Positions 37,555-50,182 of a stretch of DNA of 64,000 nt are shown here, one piece after another; position 1 is the stretch's first letter, and each line of letters starts with the position of its first letter. The DNA lies in NCBI GenBank assembly GCA_963920635.1, contig OY987303.1, positions 19,880,175-19,944,174 on the forward strand, given 5' to 3'. Made by a program: the position numbers and the translations under genes. The DNA is from Pseudeuparius sepicola. Its lineage: Eukaryota > Arthropoda > Insecta > Coleoptera > Anthribidae. The notes below the pieces were generated by a model that saw nothing but the letters and a program-made list of their open reading frames with translations, had not been told where the DNA came from and did not search any database.

Positions 37555-38485
37555 GGTATATTATATCTGAACCAACACTAAAGCATAGCGCTGTTTCAAG
37601 CGATCGCCACTAGCGCCACACGACGAAACAAATTTACACGGTGGTTTTAGTTAAAACACCATTGTTTCAGAATCTTTTATAAAATAAAAACATGCAAATA
37701 TGTCTGTTATAACGAAGCTAATATTCAAAATAAAATAAAATATTTGTTTGTTATGTCCCTCTAATTTGACAAGTTCACGCATGGCATATTTCCATACATT
37801 TTCTTAGAAAAAGTGAGTCTAAAAAGCAAGCAAAAGTATTTGGTACCTTTTGGTTTGAAACGCAGTCCATGGCTAGTTATGTAGTATGTGAAAGCATAAA
37901 ACGTATTCGATTTTTCAGTTTCTTCTTTATATGGAGGACTATTGGTTCGCTTTGAAGCTATAAACAAAATTTTCTATTTTCATTCCTGCATACCTTAAAA
38001 ATACTCTTCCAAAATAGTATCTTTAATTAAATACTCTTCCAAAATAATATCTTTAATTTTCATCGCTTCTTCAGCTGGTTGATCAGATCATACCATAATT
38101 CCAAAATAGTATTTATTCTTCTGCAATTCACCTTTAATGGTCTGTGCATACCATTTCCTTCATGTGCGCGAAAATTTCATGTTATCACAAACAAATTTAC
38201 CTCGAAAAGCCGTATTAATAGTATAAAACTGCCAAATACTGGACGCAAAGACAATTCATTACCGTAAAAAGAAGGTAAATCGTAATAAAGCTGGATATTT
38301 AAAATTTTGGATTTTTTAGACGTCCAGAAACTGACATCCCAATAGCCACAGAATACCCCCCCTATAACCTATAATAAGTCGCATTTTTTTTCGTCGTGTA
38401 GCGCCACCCCAATCCGTAAACAACATTGAAATATGACGGCGACGGCATACTCGGGTCTTTAATATAGTGTTGGTCCAGTATATAT
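37555..38485. mobile_element. TIR element upstream of eIF2B epsilon
   Basis: TATCTGAACCAACACTA near the left end is matched by the complement of TGGACCAACACTATATTAAA at the right end. Further in, AGCGCCACACGACGAAA (about 37612) is matched by the inverse TTTCGTCGTGTAGCGCCA (about 38390). The 930-bp interior shows no transposase, and a direct repeat of AAATACTCTTCCAAAATA(A/G)TATC lies near 37997-38054. It ends about 180 bp upstream of the eIF2B epsilon start codon, so it may have replaced promoter sequence. Confidence 0.55.
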
Positions 38486-38747
38486 ACAAAAAAAAACAGG
38501 GCTTCCGCCATTATGGCTAATTTTGAACGACGCGCCGGGGCCCGCGGAGTTTGCGCGTTGTTTCGAGAATAGGAGGAAAACATTTTCGAAAGAATGAAGG
38601 AAACTTTTTCTCGACCAATAGCTTGCTTTCGTTCATTCCGTCTCTATCCAGAAATTGTGTGTCTCTCCCTTGAGCTAGAAAATGCGCATGCACTCTGGGT
38701 CATAAGTCAAGTAGATATTAAATGCGCGTGTGTAATGGGCCAACGGA

Positions 38748-39042
38748 CCTAAATAAAGCTGGACTGCTATTCCCATATGTAAAAAAAAAACAGGCAGCCG
38801 CCATGTTGTGCTGACAGTAGAGGGGAGGCCAATAAGATAGCTGCGTTTTTTTTGTGGGTTATTTTAAATGAAGTGAAAATAGAGGAAGAAGAAGACTTAA
38901 ACCTTAAACCTAAGTGGTGCCAACAGTACCCATAGAAATCAGCACAATATGGATGCCCAAAAACAGCCTTCAGCGACCTCTGGCGGTCAGATAAAAATTG
39001 GTGGAGGGGGAAAGCAACAACAGCAGTCCAGCTTTATTTAGG
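38748..39042. mobile_element. 295-bp MITE
   Basis: The ends are CCTAAATAAAGCTGGACTGC and its exact complement at 39023-39042, TIRs of at least 20 bases. The interior contains CAGCCGCCATGTTGTGCTG and GA-rich sequence, with no coding frame. The target duplication is unclear. Confidence 0.75.
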
Positions 39043-39436
39043 ATGTCCGTTAAGTTAATGGGCCCCAAAATATATATTCATTTTTAGTCATTGATTTTCC
39101 GCGCACCCTATTCATAAAAAAACACTCTTCAGCACTCTAGGATCTCTGTGGGGACTACCAAGGTTATTATAATAACGTTGGGAACTACTTCAGAAAACGG
39201 CCCCCGTAAAATAAATTGGACCGCATTTTGGGCTATATTCCCTCTACCAATGTTTAGCCTTCTGGCAGAGGGCGCTGGCGCCCGCCTGGATAGCCCACAT
39301 ATTTTGTGCATTCTAGGGGATTTAGAGTGCATTCTAGGGGAAAAGCGAAATTTGTGGTGGCAACACAAAATGACATTTGACAACAGCCAACTACGGCCTT
39401 CTTTGTTTGTCTGTGGTGAAATTGACTGCCAATTAT

Positions 39437-40011
39437 AGAAATGGAGCAGGGAGAACCAAAGGTTAGTTACTAACCTTGGGGAGAACCCGTTTTGACCTAT
39501 AATGCGCATCCTATTTCCAGGCAAATGTAATGGCCGCCATATTGTTCTCACTTTGACGTTTGCAGTTTGTTCTCAGCGGTTGTTGTATTTTCAGCAGAGA
39601 AATGGTCAGTGTTTTTGGAAAATGTCGTGTGCAGAACCAAGCTGTAAAAATTGTAAGTCTAGGAAACCTCCGGGAGTATCATTTTTTCGGTAAGTTTAGT
39701 AAAAACAATCGCCGAAATTTTGAGCACCTTAGGCGCGCATCTGTATAATTTTAATTATTGAATATGTGGTTAAAAATTCTTAACTTGGGGACTGATTGGA
39801 CTTTGAGTCCAAATAAACTTGTTTGTTCAAAACATTTTGCTGCTGATGCCTTTACTGTGCATCGTGGCGAACGAGGACGAAGACCTCTAAAGCAGTCTGC
39901 AGTGCCAAGTCTGTTAACAATGATACGCCCATGGATGAAGTTGGTTTAATATGGCCGCCACTTTTATTAGGCAGTTCGCGCAGCTTGTAGAGTATTCTCC
40001 CTACTCCATTT
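39437..40011 (+). mobile_element. THAP-domain TIR element, copy A
   Basis: The ends AGAAATGGAGCAGGGAGAA (left) and the complement of AGAAATGGAGTAGGGAGAA (right) form TIRs. The 575-bp body contains part of a THAP-domain gene and a CCGCCATATTG segment. A second copy is at 52494-53113. P-element transposases begin with a THAP domain, so this may be an internally deleted P-like element. The size and the lack of a catalytic domain say non-autonomous. Confidence 0.6.
39622..39949 (+). pseudogene. THAP zinc-finger fragment in element copy A
   Basis: Exon 1 begins MSCAEPSCKNCKSR...GVSFF (39622-39689, donor GTAAGT), with CxxxxC supplying the first half of the C2CH finger. The second half, from about 39764, reads WLKILNLGTDWTLSPNK then VCSKHF with the last Cys and His, and RRPLKQSAVPS, the conserved THAP end. 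No good acceptor joins the parts, and TAA and other stops lie between. It ends at TAA without a transposase catalytic domain. Confidence 0.6.
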
Positions 40012-40136
40012 CTCTCCTGCCAATCAAGAATACTACTATCCTTGACTGAAGGTTTTTCACCCAACGCTACTATTCTTGGCTGCCAATGACGTGTGCGCCC
40101 AATATGGTCGACCGTTCTATGGGACATATATAAGGT

Positions 40137-40735
40137 GTTCCGGTTGTTTAAGACACACTTTAACAGATGATAGAAAAACTCACTTTAAGGTGGGTTTTTC
40201 ATATAAACATAGGTCCTAAAGTTCTTCGTTTCTGATATAGTTCTCTTTTTGATATCGAATTAATGGCAATATCTCCCAAAATAATCGAGCTGCTGAACTG
40301 AAATTTGGCACTGCAGTTATTTGGGGAAGGAGAATAAGCTGAAAATATCACTTTCTACGTATCTCACAGAGGGCGCCACTTGCGCTATTTTTGTATGGTG
40401 CTTTTACTAGTAACTTTTTTTTAGGTTATTTTTTTGGTTTTGTGAGTCATCGTTTTAGTGCAACTTTTCATTTGCAACAAAGAGGTACCCTCGTTTCATA
40501 ACGGCAAAATCAACTGTTTGTACTAAAATCGACAAAACGTGCCCCAAAACATTTGAAACCGAGTTCGAAACATAAAATTTTCACCTACCTACCGCTTTCA
40601 AAGGTTACAGATGAACTATGCCATTTAATGAAGAAAAAAATCCCTACGAACAATGAACCAAAAATTATTCGCTTTCAAAATGGAAAGGATTGAATTTGAC
40701 AAAATTGGGACACTATTTCAAGGAAGGCAGTGGTG
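40137..40735. repeat. Repeat related to the 55086-57400 family
   Basis: GTTCCGGTTGTTTAAGACAC starts a segment that shares ordered motifs with 55100-55600: CATAACGGCAAAATCAAC, AAATTTTCACCT, GGTTACAGATGAA, AATCCCTACGAACAATG and GAAAGGATTGAATTTGAC. No coding frame. The copy is diverged and single-armed. Confidence 0.6.
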
Positions 40736-41014
40736 TTTAGATCAATAATGTCCATTTTACATTTTTTTCATCATTTTGACTGTACAGAAAATGCGCATGC
40801 AACGAGCAATTTATACTACGAGCGGTATCCAGAGAGAAAGCCAAACTGCTAGTAAATTGTATATTTAACAGACATAATACCAACAAAAATATCTTTCTGT
40901 TCTTACAAAAAGAGGATGGAATGATATCACTTAAAGAAAACACATTTATCACATTCAAATTCTACATTATTCCTTAATTTTAAATAAATTTCAATAAATA
41001 AAGCTGCACCTTCC

Positions 41015-44000
41015 TTATTCAATATTGAGATACGGCTTTGCATTTTCAATTTTCACCAACCTTCGAGAATCAACCTTTTCGGAACACATTGGGCAAGTTT
41101 CTTTGCTATCCAGTAACTCCATAAATTCCGTTTTTATTGCTGGAAAATCACATTCTGGGCAAGCGGTTAAGTCAGTGGTAACGATATGTCTTCCCTGTTA
41201 AAAATAAATAATAATAAAATCCCCCGAAAATGTTGCTTTGTCAAACCTACCGTAACTATGCAAAACGGTATGTTATTCTTGCAACTGGTGCAGGTTATCT
41301 CAGTTTCGGGCAACATATTTTCGCAATAGGGGCATGGACTCAAAGCCTCAATCGGATCTCCGGTATTTTCCCCGTCTTTCCCGTTTTTAGGGGGCTTCCT
41401 AACTACCGCCTCAATTTTTTTCGCATACTTCGGATCTATTTGTTTCCTATATTCTGGATTCATCAACGTCGTTGCATATTTGTAAGCTGCATGCTTCAAA
41501 GCTGCCCTGTGACATTCTATCACTGTTGATGTCAAAATCGGCACTATATCTAAAATGACAACTTGACAATTAGCAAATTACAGTTACAGTGGGCAATAGT
41601 TTGACATTTAACAAGTGCCAGTTGCCAGTAGTACTTACGCGAAGGAAATTTTGAAATGTTGTTGGCAACCCTTATAAGCATCCTGGCAACTTTTAAATGA
41701 TCACCTCTTCTCACATGAAGCCTTACAAGTATGTAGCTGTGCAAGAGCATTAAATTTGTGTACATTTCATATGGTATTTTAATTCCATTTTGTTTCAACT
41801 CCTGAAACATGGCAAATAAAACATCGTGAGCATTTCTATAGTTTCCGTTAATCTGTTCTTCATTTGCGATAATAAGCGCTGATTTAGAAGCTTCCCTGAA
41901 TTGTTTTCTAGCCATATAAAGGCGGAATAAATATTTCGGATCTTTCGGAACACCATCGGTTTCACCTAGCAGAAATTCTATCAATAAATTCGCCAAAGAA
42001 CTGTCGTTTGATGATGCCACTACATCAGTAGCTATGGTGACAGCTTCTTTTTCACAAGAGTTTGATTTAGCCGAATTTAAAAGATGCTTCATGGCTTTGT
42101 TATATTCACGAGCATGAAACCAATATTTTCCAGCAAGAAGGCTGTTTCTTTCATTCTCGAAATAGGTTGCAACTACAGCAAAATCCTTAGGTTTCACTTC
42201 ATCCTCTGTAAAACTGTTTACAAGAATTTCTCCATAAAGTTGCATTTTACCATTCCGCTTGGCTAAATCAAATGCTTCCTCTATACACTTGGACAAAACC
42301 AAAAATCGTATTGCAGAGGTAATGTCGCCCAAATTTTGGAAAAATTTTGCAACTAATTTTGCCCCTTCGATACTTTTTGTTTCTTGTACCAACTCAACTG
42401 CTATCTCAGGGTTATTTAGTTGTTCTAAATGCAGTCTTATTACAGAATCGAAATCTTTAGCTTTTTCATATGCTTTCAATGCATCATCATATTTCCCTTC
42501 AATTTCTTTGGCTTTTGCGTATAGCATGTGTATTTTATTCGATGTTATATTTGGCAAAAGTTCACCAATTTTATTCCAATTTTTCAACTTGATATAATTT
42601 GTTGCCGCTTTGTCAAACATTTGACATTTTTCGAATAATTGCGCTGCCTCTGCTAGCTGTCGTTTTTTGTCAAGAATTTCTCCACATTCCTTAAGCAACT
42701 GCTTGTTTTCCGATTCTAGTGCTATGCTTAAACCATGCCGATAGTTTCCACAATGTAATGTTGTCCGTGCTATCCCTGCCTTACAAATAAACGTATGTTC
42801 TTCATTTAAATTTTCTTGCAAACCCTTTTCATAATGCCGTAATGCTTCAGAATAATTTCCACTAAAATCAGCATAAAAATCTAATACTCAACAATGAGAT
42901 GATAACTAACTTCTCAAAATATAAAACAAAATTAAGTTAAACGGTTCTTGGGACAAACTATTTTCGGTAACTGACAGAGAGAACCAGCATCCAATATCTA
43001 ATGGATTGCATGGTTACATGCTGAATTATTCAAAGGTGGGTAGACCGTGACAGTCCACTGTTTCTAGCTTGTTATGCCATAATCACCCGGCCACAAAATG
43101 ATCTCTATACCGATCATTGCCCAGTACAAAATAACCCAGGAATAGTGGTGTAAGGAGAGAATTTTCTCGAGAACAAGAATATTCTTGAGAATATTTTCGC
43201 GCGCTGTCTATGTCTGGCCCTGACCCTAGGTCTGGCCATATAAATATGTAAATAAAAGTATAAATTAATTTTTTTCAATTTTCTCCATTTATTTTTTGTT
43301 CTGTAATTTTGCTTTTACAGAGAAATCTGCTGTTTTAAAATACAGCTAACTGCTTTGCATGTTGCTCTTGCCAATCTCCCAGTATAATAATTACTACATG
43401 TGCCAAAAATTAGTCTTGAAGCACGAATGAAAATAATGTTAAAAGGTTATCATATGCTAATTTAACGATGTTTAATACCCCTTACCTAAAGTAGGGTTCA
43501 GGAGATATAGCATACAAATCATTAATTTACGTCACTGAATCAAACGAATCGAAGCTACAGCTTCCAGTGGTGTATATATGAAAGGAGAACATTTATAGTT
43601 CTAAATACAATCAGATAAACACAGATAAATGTCATTTTTTATTTCCATTTCAATTTAATTTGACAAGTCCCCAGTTTTGATGTTCTATCGAGGTCCATCT
43701 TTCACAGAAGTAGTTGGGTGTTTTTGGGGAGCATCCTGACCCTCTGCTTTCTGCATTTCGTGTGAAATACGTGAACTAGTTCGTAAACTAATGCCCAAAG
43801 CTAGAGACACATACTATATATTTTTTTAATTTGTAGGCATTATCAAATACTGGTATAATGTTGGCAATTTACCTCTTGGACTATGTGAAGTGGTAAAAGT
43901 GGTTCTTCTTTGCAATTCTCACTTTCGAAAAAATTTATTAACTTCAGTACCTACAAAGTCTCTGACCTGACAATTAAGTTTTTGGCTACATATTTTGAGA

Positions 44001-47000
44001 TTATTAAATTGTTTATTCATAAACTCAAGACAGTAACAGATATTATTACGGCACTAAGTATTATTAACAAAAGTTTATACCTAGCAAAAGAGTCCACAAT
44101 AAGGAAAACTAAAAATTAAGAACCAACTCGAAAAAAAAGAAAATTAATCAAAATACCCATAAAACCACAGAATTTTTTAAATTTTTGCTGTGACATTTAC
44201 ATGTGATAAATATTCTTCGTCCTTTGCTTCTTTCGCGGTTCGGCGGCTATGAATTCTACGCTATATTATGATCTATTGGCACCTTTATCTGACACATGTA
44301 CAGACGGATTGAAGTCAGCCGGACGTATGTCGACTAGTCAAAGACAAAAGGGCATAGGTAGTAATTCAGTGGTGTCTCTGATTGATACTAATGTTAATTA
44401 TGTGTATGCCATATCTCCAGAGACCCACTTTATATACTTATTTTATTCTTAATATTGTATTACCATTTTATCCTTAATATTGACGAAAATATTCTTGAGA
44501 ATATTCTCCGATTTTGCATTCTCGAGAATTTTTCATCACTACCCAGGAAGTTTATCTTTAACCATCAGTAGCCAGTAAGGTGTATACCAACACCATCTAG
44601 TTAACTCTGTCATCTGAACCCCGAGTTGTGTCCACATGAAGCTTAAATCTTTAGGCAAGAAAAGACTAACGTCCCTAAATATAACACAAAATAAAGTTTA
44701 ACGGATTTTAGGACATAACAAGCTAGAAACAATCGATTGTCTCCGTCCACCCACCTTTAAATGATTCAGCATGAAACCATGAAATTCATTGGATATTGGA
44801 TGCTGGTTCACTATCTCAATTACCGAAATTAGTTTCTCCCAAAAGCCGATCAACTTTATTTTGTTGCAATACTTTACTTCAAAGAAAATATCAACTTACG
44901 TAAACTCAAGCTGTTGGGCGTATTCTCTAGAAATCATAGCGATCTGGTCGGGTGCCATTTTTTTAGCCAATTGCAACGCCTGATCCCACTGCAATAAGTC
45001 CCGCCGCATTTCTAATGCGGCCAATGGGGTGCTCGAGTTTAAAAACCACTGCTGCGCCTTGTCGTATTCCTTTAAGAACATACAAACATAACCGCAAATT
45101 AGTTTCCAGTCTTCCACTTCAGAAATGCTTTCTAAGCTCCACACATTTGATACTTCTTCTAGTTCTTTGAATATCGTTATGGCTGTGAACAAAATATATG
45201 AAGGGATTAATACATCTTAAACATTTCTTTCAGATGTCATACTTTTGACAACGTGAAGTGAGAGCTATACTTTCCAAAGCTTATTTGTGGTCGTTTTTAA
45301 GAACAAAATATAAACAACTCAGCTATCATATTTTCTCATGTATATATATGCTAGAGTTGTGACTGGAATTAATATTGCTTACCTAACTCTACTTCAAGAT
45401 GTTTTAAAACTTCGTTGGATAATTTCTGCATTGATTGTGTTGAACTGCTTAAGTTATGACACGTTTGCAAAGCTGCCCGAAACCTGAAAACATAACTTCA
45501 AATTTCCCGAAGTATACTAAAAATCTTTACGGACCGTTGCAATGCCAACTGTTTGTTAAAATTAGTTTCTAAAATGACCTTGTCTTTGTCATTTATGCCG
45601 ATGTGGACGGAATCGTGAGTTGTCAAAACTAACTGGGTTATTTGACCACCCGATGTAGCAGAAATGACTTCTCCACCATACATTAACAGCGGCATTTGTT
45701 TAGAAACCAGCATGGTCTGCCCAATTTTTCTTACAAACGAACCATCTATTGACATTTTTACATAAAGGTAGGTATGAATTTCTTGTTCTTCATAAATAAT
45801 AAAAACGTTTCGATCCATTAAGTTGATATCCCATATTGCACCATTTACTTTACTAGGCAAGTTAGGTATGGCAATGATTTCATTGGTAACCTTAAAAAGC
45901 ACTCATTGGAAAATTTATAAAGAGGATTCAAAACTGTCAAATTTACAGCAAATCATCTCTGAAATTCGCTGTCACCTTCTATTATCATCACAGAATAAAT
46001 AGCGTTGCCATAGGCAATTGTATATTCTCTGCTATTATCCAAGAGAAAAAAAAAATAAAAAAAATAATTCAAAGTTGCGTTGCGTTAACTTTAAATATTT
46101 AATTGTTTTTACACTTTGGAAATAGATAGAACAATCGTATGTTATATAACTAGCACGCAGGGACTCTTTAAAATAAGGGGACCCAGCATGTCACAGTCTA
46201 TCACATAGGAAAAGTGAAGCCTTGAGGGGAAGTTTGTTTTCTGTATACTCCAAGGAGACCACATAAGTGGGCTGGTACAAGGTTATGTTATATGTCAGTG
46301 TCCAACTGCCATCAGGTTTTATGTTACATGCCAGTGCCATAGATTCTAAAGGAGGCAAAATATTTCCCATCATAATTCACAATTTTTAAGTTTTCTAACT
46401 TCCAGATTGTCAATTAAAGCTAATGCGGCCGCCTGCAGTAGTCCCAATAATTGCAACCAGATTTTTCTTGTCTCACCTTTAGTAATCCTACAATTCCCAT
46501 TATGTGGGCATTACGTATAAGTAAGTAGTTAAGTACGTATAAGTAAGTAGTTAAGGGGCCTTGCAAAAAGAATCACGATTCTAAAAAAAAATCGTATATC
46601 GTAATAACAAACACAACTTAAAAACCAATATCTAATTAATAAGTATTCATGTTCACTCTTTGATTGTTCATTATTTTATTGAAAAATTCTCATACCTTTT
46701 AAATATAACAAAAAAAAAATAAGTTACTATCTGAAATCTCTATCAAAAGATGACCTACACAAGCATTGTAATGATCTAGACACAATACTACGGGAAGTTG
46801 AAAACAGCGACATTCAGTCCTTCGTGCTATTTGAGGAACTCCAGCCTTTCAGGTCTAATTTGCCAGATTCTATAAAAGATGTAAAACAACTTATACGATA
46901 CATTTTAGAAAATAATTTGCAAGAAATATATCCTCATGTTTACATAAGAATCAGAATTATGTTGACAGTTCCGGTCAGTACAGTTTCTGCCAAGAGAAGC

Positions 47001-49964
47001 TTCTCAATGTTGAAACTGATTAAGAACTATTTGAGAAGCACAATGAGCTAACAGAGATTATCTGCATTGGCAGTTTTAGAGATTGAAGCTGAAATAGCGT
47101 CTTGTTTAAGCACTCAGTTTTGAAAAAATCAGTGAAGCAAAAAGCCGAAAAGGGTAACTATTATGTTTGCTTAGCTTTAGATATGCCTTAAGATAACTGT
47201 TATTAGCGTTATTCAAGGGTTTATTATGTTCACAAGCCATACTGATGATGTAATATCAAGCGTCCAGAGATATACAAGATATAGTATTCTCTAGACTTTG
47301 GTAATATGTGCCATATCACAATGATACATAATAAGGTTAAGTGATACCAAAGATCATGATATTCATGAATATTATGATCTTTGGTGATACTGATTGATCT
47401 TTCTATAAATAGTCATCGAATATCGTAATGAAAGACATTATTATAGGTTGACAATCTATAGATTGAAATAAATACATATTTGGCTAATTAATAGTAGGTA
47501 CATAATAAACTGATTTGGATCACGTATTGCAGAATTCAACTTAGTAGCAGTTTCCCTAACCGAGATATAAAAAGGGCCTCGCAAAGCAGATTGCGCCAAT
47601 GTCCACGTTTGGTTTAGCTATGCCCTTGGCTGTGGCAACCCGAACACAATAACATTTCTGCACTGGTTGCTAAAAGCCCTGTGCAATGAAGTAGATTTCC
47701 CAATTAAAAACAAACATACAACGAGGTTGTTGCTTTAGTCGTAGAAAAGCATAGTAAATTGACAGTCCGTTTAAAGAAATCTCTCACAATATTTATCTGG
47801 AATGGAACTTTAGTAGGTTCCTTCGATGATAGGTGGCAGCAGCTAGATTCAGAGATGAATGTTTTGCTCAATGACATCAAAACATAATGGAATGATTCTC
47901 AATTTTTTAACAATATTTGCTACTTACTGCATTATACACATATCCATTACTCTTTATATCGATAAAAACTAGCCTGGTTCCTGCTGGGTCAGCATAAATA
48001 CTCGTAATTCCCACTACATGCTTATATTCATTCGCTTTTGCCCATTCTTCGATATGAAAATATACAATATGCCCCATATCAGTCCCATATATCAAAAAAT
48101 CGGTAGTCAACTCATGGCAAGTTATTACTATACTTTCGTTATACGAATCGGGAAACACAATAGTTTCGCGATCTTCGTGGCATACTTCCGGCTGCTCAAT
48201 CTACAAAATTTGACAGCTCCGTCAGAATCTACGGCTACTAGTTGCACAAATTGTCTCACCATGTGGAGTTGAATTCTTCCTTCAAATAAAACTGAAGCAT
48301 ACTCGGGGTTCAATCGAACACTATCTATGCTACCCAAATATTGACGATCCTTTAATTTTAAGGGTTCCTCATTGCTATCAGGTTGTGGTTTAGTTAAATC
48401 ATAAAACCATATGTGGTTGTTCATACCGGCGGCTAAATGATATTGTCCAACTCCAATGAAACTAGGTTCTATTTCAAGTGTTAAGAGAGAAGGCTTTGAC
48501 TTTATCTGGAGAAACAAAAAAAATATTACTACCTATTCTCTATAAAGTACAACAAAATCCAACCTTGTCAGAGTTGTAAGTATAAAGACTTATTTCAGTC
48601 AAACTTGATAGTAGAGCTATCCTGGGAGGACAGACTGATGTTAAAACTGGCATATAAGAAACATATACATTTAAAGATCCTGATTTTGTGCAAACACCCA
48701 AAAGTTGTCCATCATTACTCCATGATATTCTGTCTAGCCCCGATTCTTGTCCTAAAGTTAGTACACTCGACGTTTCTTGTAAATTTGACAAGTCGTGAAT
48801 TTTAACACTAAAAATTAAATTCTAGAAACATGTTTAAGAACAAAAATGAAAATTTATACATGTTGTCTCCACACGAGGCAGCTTTTCCTATTTTTTCACA
48901 CAAAGCAATCCCAGTTAACGAATTTTTGTGGTTGCGAATTTGAAATAATTCCTGTCCAACTTCTTTAATGTGCGTTGAAATAGCTATAAAAAATCCTGCA
49001 CTGAACCCGATTAAAATGTACCCATCTCCAAACCATTGGTAAGTTACAAGGGCCCCATAATGCTGTTGGAAAGCTAATTCAAATGGGTTTTCAGGATCAA
49101 GAAGATTATAGAGATATAAGGTACGTTTTCCTACGATCATGCTTACCTAAAATATAAGACAAGTAGCAAACATTTTTAAATAATCTTACTAACATACTGT
49201 ATTTTCGCCTGATACCCTTTCATCTAATTTCATTTCAGAAAACTGCATTTCTGAAGGTTCGGCTCGGAGGCTAACAACTCGTAAAGTATCACCATCAATA
49301 TTACTAACAGAAAGTGTTTTATCATCTGAACCTAAAGCTAAAAGATTGTCTTTATTCCATGCCCCACATGTTATTCTCTTCGTATGTTTGCCTATTATAG
49401 GAGTTCGTCTAAAAAAACCTCACGTTTAAAAATTAATTTATAACAAATCACCGATTACATTACTTTGAAGTGTTATGATTGTAGACAGAAACGTTTCCTT
49501 TTGTTGTTCCCACAGCTAAAATAGGGCTGTTTTTTGTCCAAACAAGACATGACATTGAATCTTTTAAGCCAACATCAATTACTGCTTTTTTGCAAGTGTT
49601 TGCATCCCAAAGCAAAAGTTGTGATTGACATAATATTCCCAGAATATCACCGTCCGAGTCCCAACCAAAACCAGTACATAAGCTACGAACGAATATTAGA
49701 AACAAACAAAACATTATTGATTATTGTGCAAAGTCTAACGTACTGAGGAAGTCGTATTCGCTCTTTTATGTCACCATATCGATCGAAAATGTTAACCATA
49801 GAATCTATCCCGGTTGTGGCTAAATATATTCCAGATCCTTTTTGCCAGGATATGTAAATATCGCCCATTCCATGTGGTTGTTCCAGCCGGAACAGTAACT
49901 ACAATACTTTAATGGCAAGAATTTTATAAAAAAATATAACTACAAGTACCTTTTCGGATCCCAT
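41015..49964 (-). CDS. WDR19: WD repeat-containing protein 19 (IFT144), IFT-A subunit
   Basis: This is a core component of intraflagellar transport complex A, needed for retrograde transport and receptor entry in cilia. Exons on the minus strand: 49964-49950, 49898-49744, 49682-49464, 49408-49198, 49146-48860, 48807-48564, 48505-48260, 48200-47928, 45890-45535, 45483-45383, 45182-44900, 42861-41639, 41549-41251 and 41194-41015. They give 1363 codons (human 1342). Residues 1 to about 640 are WD40 propellers ([25 protein letters not shown]). About 700-1240 is the TPR-like solenoid ([35 protein letters not shown]). The C terminus has paired zinc-binding cysteines (CPYC, CTSC, CPEC, CPMC). Exon 9 uses an unusual GTCCGT donor. 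Introns 8 and 11, each about 2.0 kb, hold transposon insertions; the intron at 48201-48259 is only 59 bp. Confidence 0.96.
42930..44850. repeat. Interrupted inverted repeat in WDR19 intron 11
   Basis: Segment 42935-43078 (CCAGCATCCAATATC, CATGCTGAAT, AAAGGTGGGT, TTCTAGCTTGTTATG) is inverted at about 44715-44850. The arms are about 140 bp and diverged. The hAT-type MITE at 43143-44541 lies between them, so it probably inserted into an older palindromic element. Confidence 0.65.
43143..44541. mobile_element. hAT-type MITE with 8-bp target duplication (WDR19 intron 11)
   Basis: The ends TAGTGGTG and CATCACTA are inverted, and inside them TTCTCGAGAA and ATATTCTTGAGAATATT recur in inverted order. 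The element is flanked by exact 8-base copies of CCCAGGAA (43135-43142 and 44542-44549), the target-site length typical of hAT transposition. The 1399-bp interior has no transposase frame. Confidence 0.8.
46158..46402. repeat. Dispersed repeat, copy 1 (pair with 61997-62240)
   Basis: It starts CAGGGACTCTTTAAAATAAG and is about 90% like 61997-62240 by eye. On the minus strand both copies keep the same open frame containing [15 protein letters not shown], which suggests a coding origin, probably part of a transposon protein. I do not recognise the family. It lies in WDR19 intron 8. Confidence 0.7.
46747..47123 (+). pseudogene. hAT transposase C-terminal dimerisation domain, remnant
   Basis: The frame [16 protein letters not shown]...[18 protein letters not shown] then [19 protein letters not shown] shows the conserved hAT dimerisation region (ZMYM1-like group). 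A TAA interrupts it after STMS, and [12 protein letters not shown] continues in the same frame to a TGA at 47121. Only the C-terminal end survives, in WDR19 intron 8 and antisense to it. Nothing upstream or downstream (47124-47880) could be assigned, though that stretch looks like more transposon debris. Confidence 0.8.
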
Positions 49965-50177
49965 GTTTTGCAGGAAGATGTAATTTTCAATCGTTACATT
50001 TCATTTCACACAATACAAACATTTCCCGGGTCTGACGTTCTCCAATTTTCATGCATTTTCCTCTTTGTTGACATTTTCAATTTGTTTACAGTTTACATCT
50101 AACCTATATATTTTGTGGTTTACATCGTAATGTCAAAATCACAGAACAGGTTGTCAAAATGAAGTACAGAAGCAAGG
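49965..50177. promoter_or_regulatory. Upstream region of WDR19
   Basis: Only about 210 bp separates the WDR19 start codon from the TIR element at 50183, so the promoter is either within this stretch or partly in the element. An X-box for RFX factors would be expected for a ciliary gene; by eye I could not identify a convincing copy. Confidence 0.35.
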
Positions 50178-50182
50178 TTATA

